This document shows, in pieces, positions 5,455 through 6,203 of a DNA stretch of 6,203 nt; the first letter of the stretch is position 1, and each line of letters begins with the position of its first letter. Below the pieces are notes generated by a model. That model was not told where the DNA came from and did not search any database. It was given only the letters and a program-made list of their open reading frames with translations. Both the position numbers and the translations under genes were made by a program. Source of the DNA: Rhodospirillales bacterium (GTDB taxonomy: Bacteria > Pseudomonadota > Alphaproteobacteria > Rhodospirillales > Casp-alpha2). Where the stretch lies: assembly GCA_016187325.1 (NCBI GenBank), contig JACPJY010000336.1, positions 1 through 6,203 on the forward strand. The letters are read 5' to 3'.

Positions 5455-6203
5455 ATGGCAGCCGAGCAACAGCAACAACAACAGCAGCCACAGCCGGAAA
5501 CGCCGCCGCCGCGACGCAACGAGCCAGGCGTCGGCGCACTCCTCAAGGCATCGCGGCTCCGTGTCGGCCAGGACCTGCACGACATTGCCGACATCCTGCG
5601 CATCCGCTACGTCTACATGGAGGCGATCGAGGACGGCCGCTACGATGCGCTGCCCGGCCCGACCTACGCCACCGGCTTCATCCGCGCCTACGCCGATCAT
5701 CTCGGCCTCGATTCCGAGGAGGTGGTTCGGCGCCTCAAGGCCGAAGGCACCGCCGGCCGCGAGACCGCCAATTTGGCGTTCCCGGAGCCGATCCCCGAGA
5801 CGGGCATTCCCGGCGGCGCCATCATCCTGGTCGGTATCGTCATCGCCGTCGTCGCCTACGGCGTCTGGTACGTCAACACCAGCAACAACGGGTTCCTGGT
5901 CGAGCTGGTGTCGCCAATCCCCGAGCGGCTGGCGACCCTGGTCGAGGGCGAGGGCAAGCCGCCCGGCGAAACGGTGGCGCCGTCCGCCGCCGGCAAGCCC
6001 GAAATGAAGCCGGAGCCGAAACCCGAAACCACCGTGGAAGCGAAGCCGGGAGCAACGCCGGAGCCGACGGCCGGAGCCCCGGCGCCTGCCTCCGCGCCGG
6101 CCACCGTCGACACCGCGGCGGCCACCCCGGCCGCCGAGCCGCCGGCTGGTGAACCGCAACCGGCCGCCGCCACCACCACCGTCGCGCCGGCCGAACCGGC
6201 GGC
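5455..6203 (+). CDS. rodZ: RodZ-family helix-turn-helix membrane protein (3' end outside window)
   Basis: RodZ proteins sit in the inner membrane and connect the MreB cytoskeleton to the cell-wall elongation machinery. The 249 residues visible start with a run of seven Gln (5-11) and a Pro-rich stretch. Then comes a HTH_25 domain (about 24-93): VGALLKASRLRVGQDLHDIA, LRIRYVYMEAIEDGRYDALPG and TYATGFIRAYADHLGLDSEE, all close to the family pattern. One hydrophobic segment (about 119-140, GAIILVGIVIAVVAYGVWYV) is followed by a long Pro/Ala/Glu/Lys-rich region, presumably the periplasmic linker. The expected C-terminal DUF4115 domain lies beyond the window, so the gene is incomplete here, not broken. 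ATG 5455 has GGTGA at 8 nt; GTG 5443 (after GGGG 5434-5437) is an alternative adding four residues. In related genomes ispG and hisS often follow. Some HTH_25 membrane proteins act outside shape control, so the symbol is less certain than the family. Confidence 0.85.
   Translation, partial: MAAEQQQQQQQPQPETPPPRRNEPGVGALLKASRLRVGQDLHDIADILRIRYVYMEAIEDGRYDALPGPTYATGFIRAYADHLGLDSEEVVRRLKAEGTAGRETANLAFPEPIPETGIPGGAIILVGIVIAVVAYGVWYVNTSNNGFLVELVSPIPERLATLVEGEGKPPGETVAPSAAGKPEMKPEPKPETTVEAKPGATPEPTAGAPAPASAPATVDTAAATPAAEPPAGEPQPAAATTTVAPAEPA
5467..5487 (+). repeat. CAA/CAG run encoding seven glutamines
   Basis: Seven successive Gln codons (mixed CAA and CAG) follow MAAE at the start of the RodZ-like protein, then PQPE and a Pro-rich spacer before the HTH domain. 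The codon mixture suggests the run is not a recent slippage product. It probably forms a flexible cytoplasmic tail. Confidence 0.8.

Noticed and set aside
5215..6159. 314-codon open frame on the minus strand opposite rodZ
   Set aside because: Gly/Arg-rich and low-complexity, antisense to a clear HTH-membrane protein; it explains nothing that the plus strand does not.

Overview
The window is GC-rich chromosomal DNA whose genes read as core functions of an alphaproteobacterium, probably near Rhodospirillales/Rhizobiales. The pointers are the gene set and order (DUF1178, ubiG, lysC, ptsP, a RodZ-like gene), the ubiquinone methyltransferase UbiG, and the EI-Ntr type PtsP next to aspartokinase. 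No rRNA, tRNA, CRISPR array, transposase, phage gene or other obvious accessory module was seen. The assignment rests on recognised protein families, not on a database search.

Layout. Positions 36-506 (+) encode a small DUF1178 zinc-ribbon-like protein. It converges on ubiG (648-1490, -). The 141-bp gap between their stop codons is almost filled by a long hairpin-forming intergenic repeat (521-632) built from 9-bp CACAGAGAN units. A 172-bp divergent control region (1491-1662) separates ubiG from lysC (1663-2883, +), a monofunctional aspartokinase with two ACT domains. Only 21 bp later comes ptsP (2905-5196, +), the first phosphotransferase of the nitrogen PTS. A 258-bp gap follows, with three imperfect copies of a ~16-bp motif ending at the next start codon. 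The last gene (5455 to the window end, +) is an incomplete RodZ-family protein: cytoplasmic helix-turn-helix, one membrane segment, and a Pro/Ala/Glu-rich tail.

How they fit together. UbiG makes ubiquinone for respiration. LysC commits aspartate to lysine, threonine, methionine and diaminopimelate synthesis. PtsP senses nitrogen state through its GAF domain and phosphorylates NPr. RodZ links the cell-shape machinery to the membrane. The tight lysC-ptsP pairing is the clearest functional link: the two products have been reported to interact in Bradyrhizobium.

I did not find a convincing new multi-gene system. The best leads are the nested palindromic repeat, a possible internal start in lysC that would give a separate ACT-domain subunit, an altered active-site motif in PtsP (SPVAH where T-S-H is usual), a strongly basic N-terminal tail on UbiG, and the repeat directly before rodZ.
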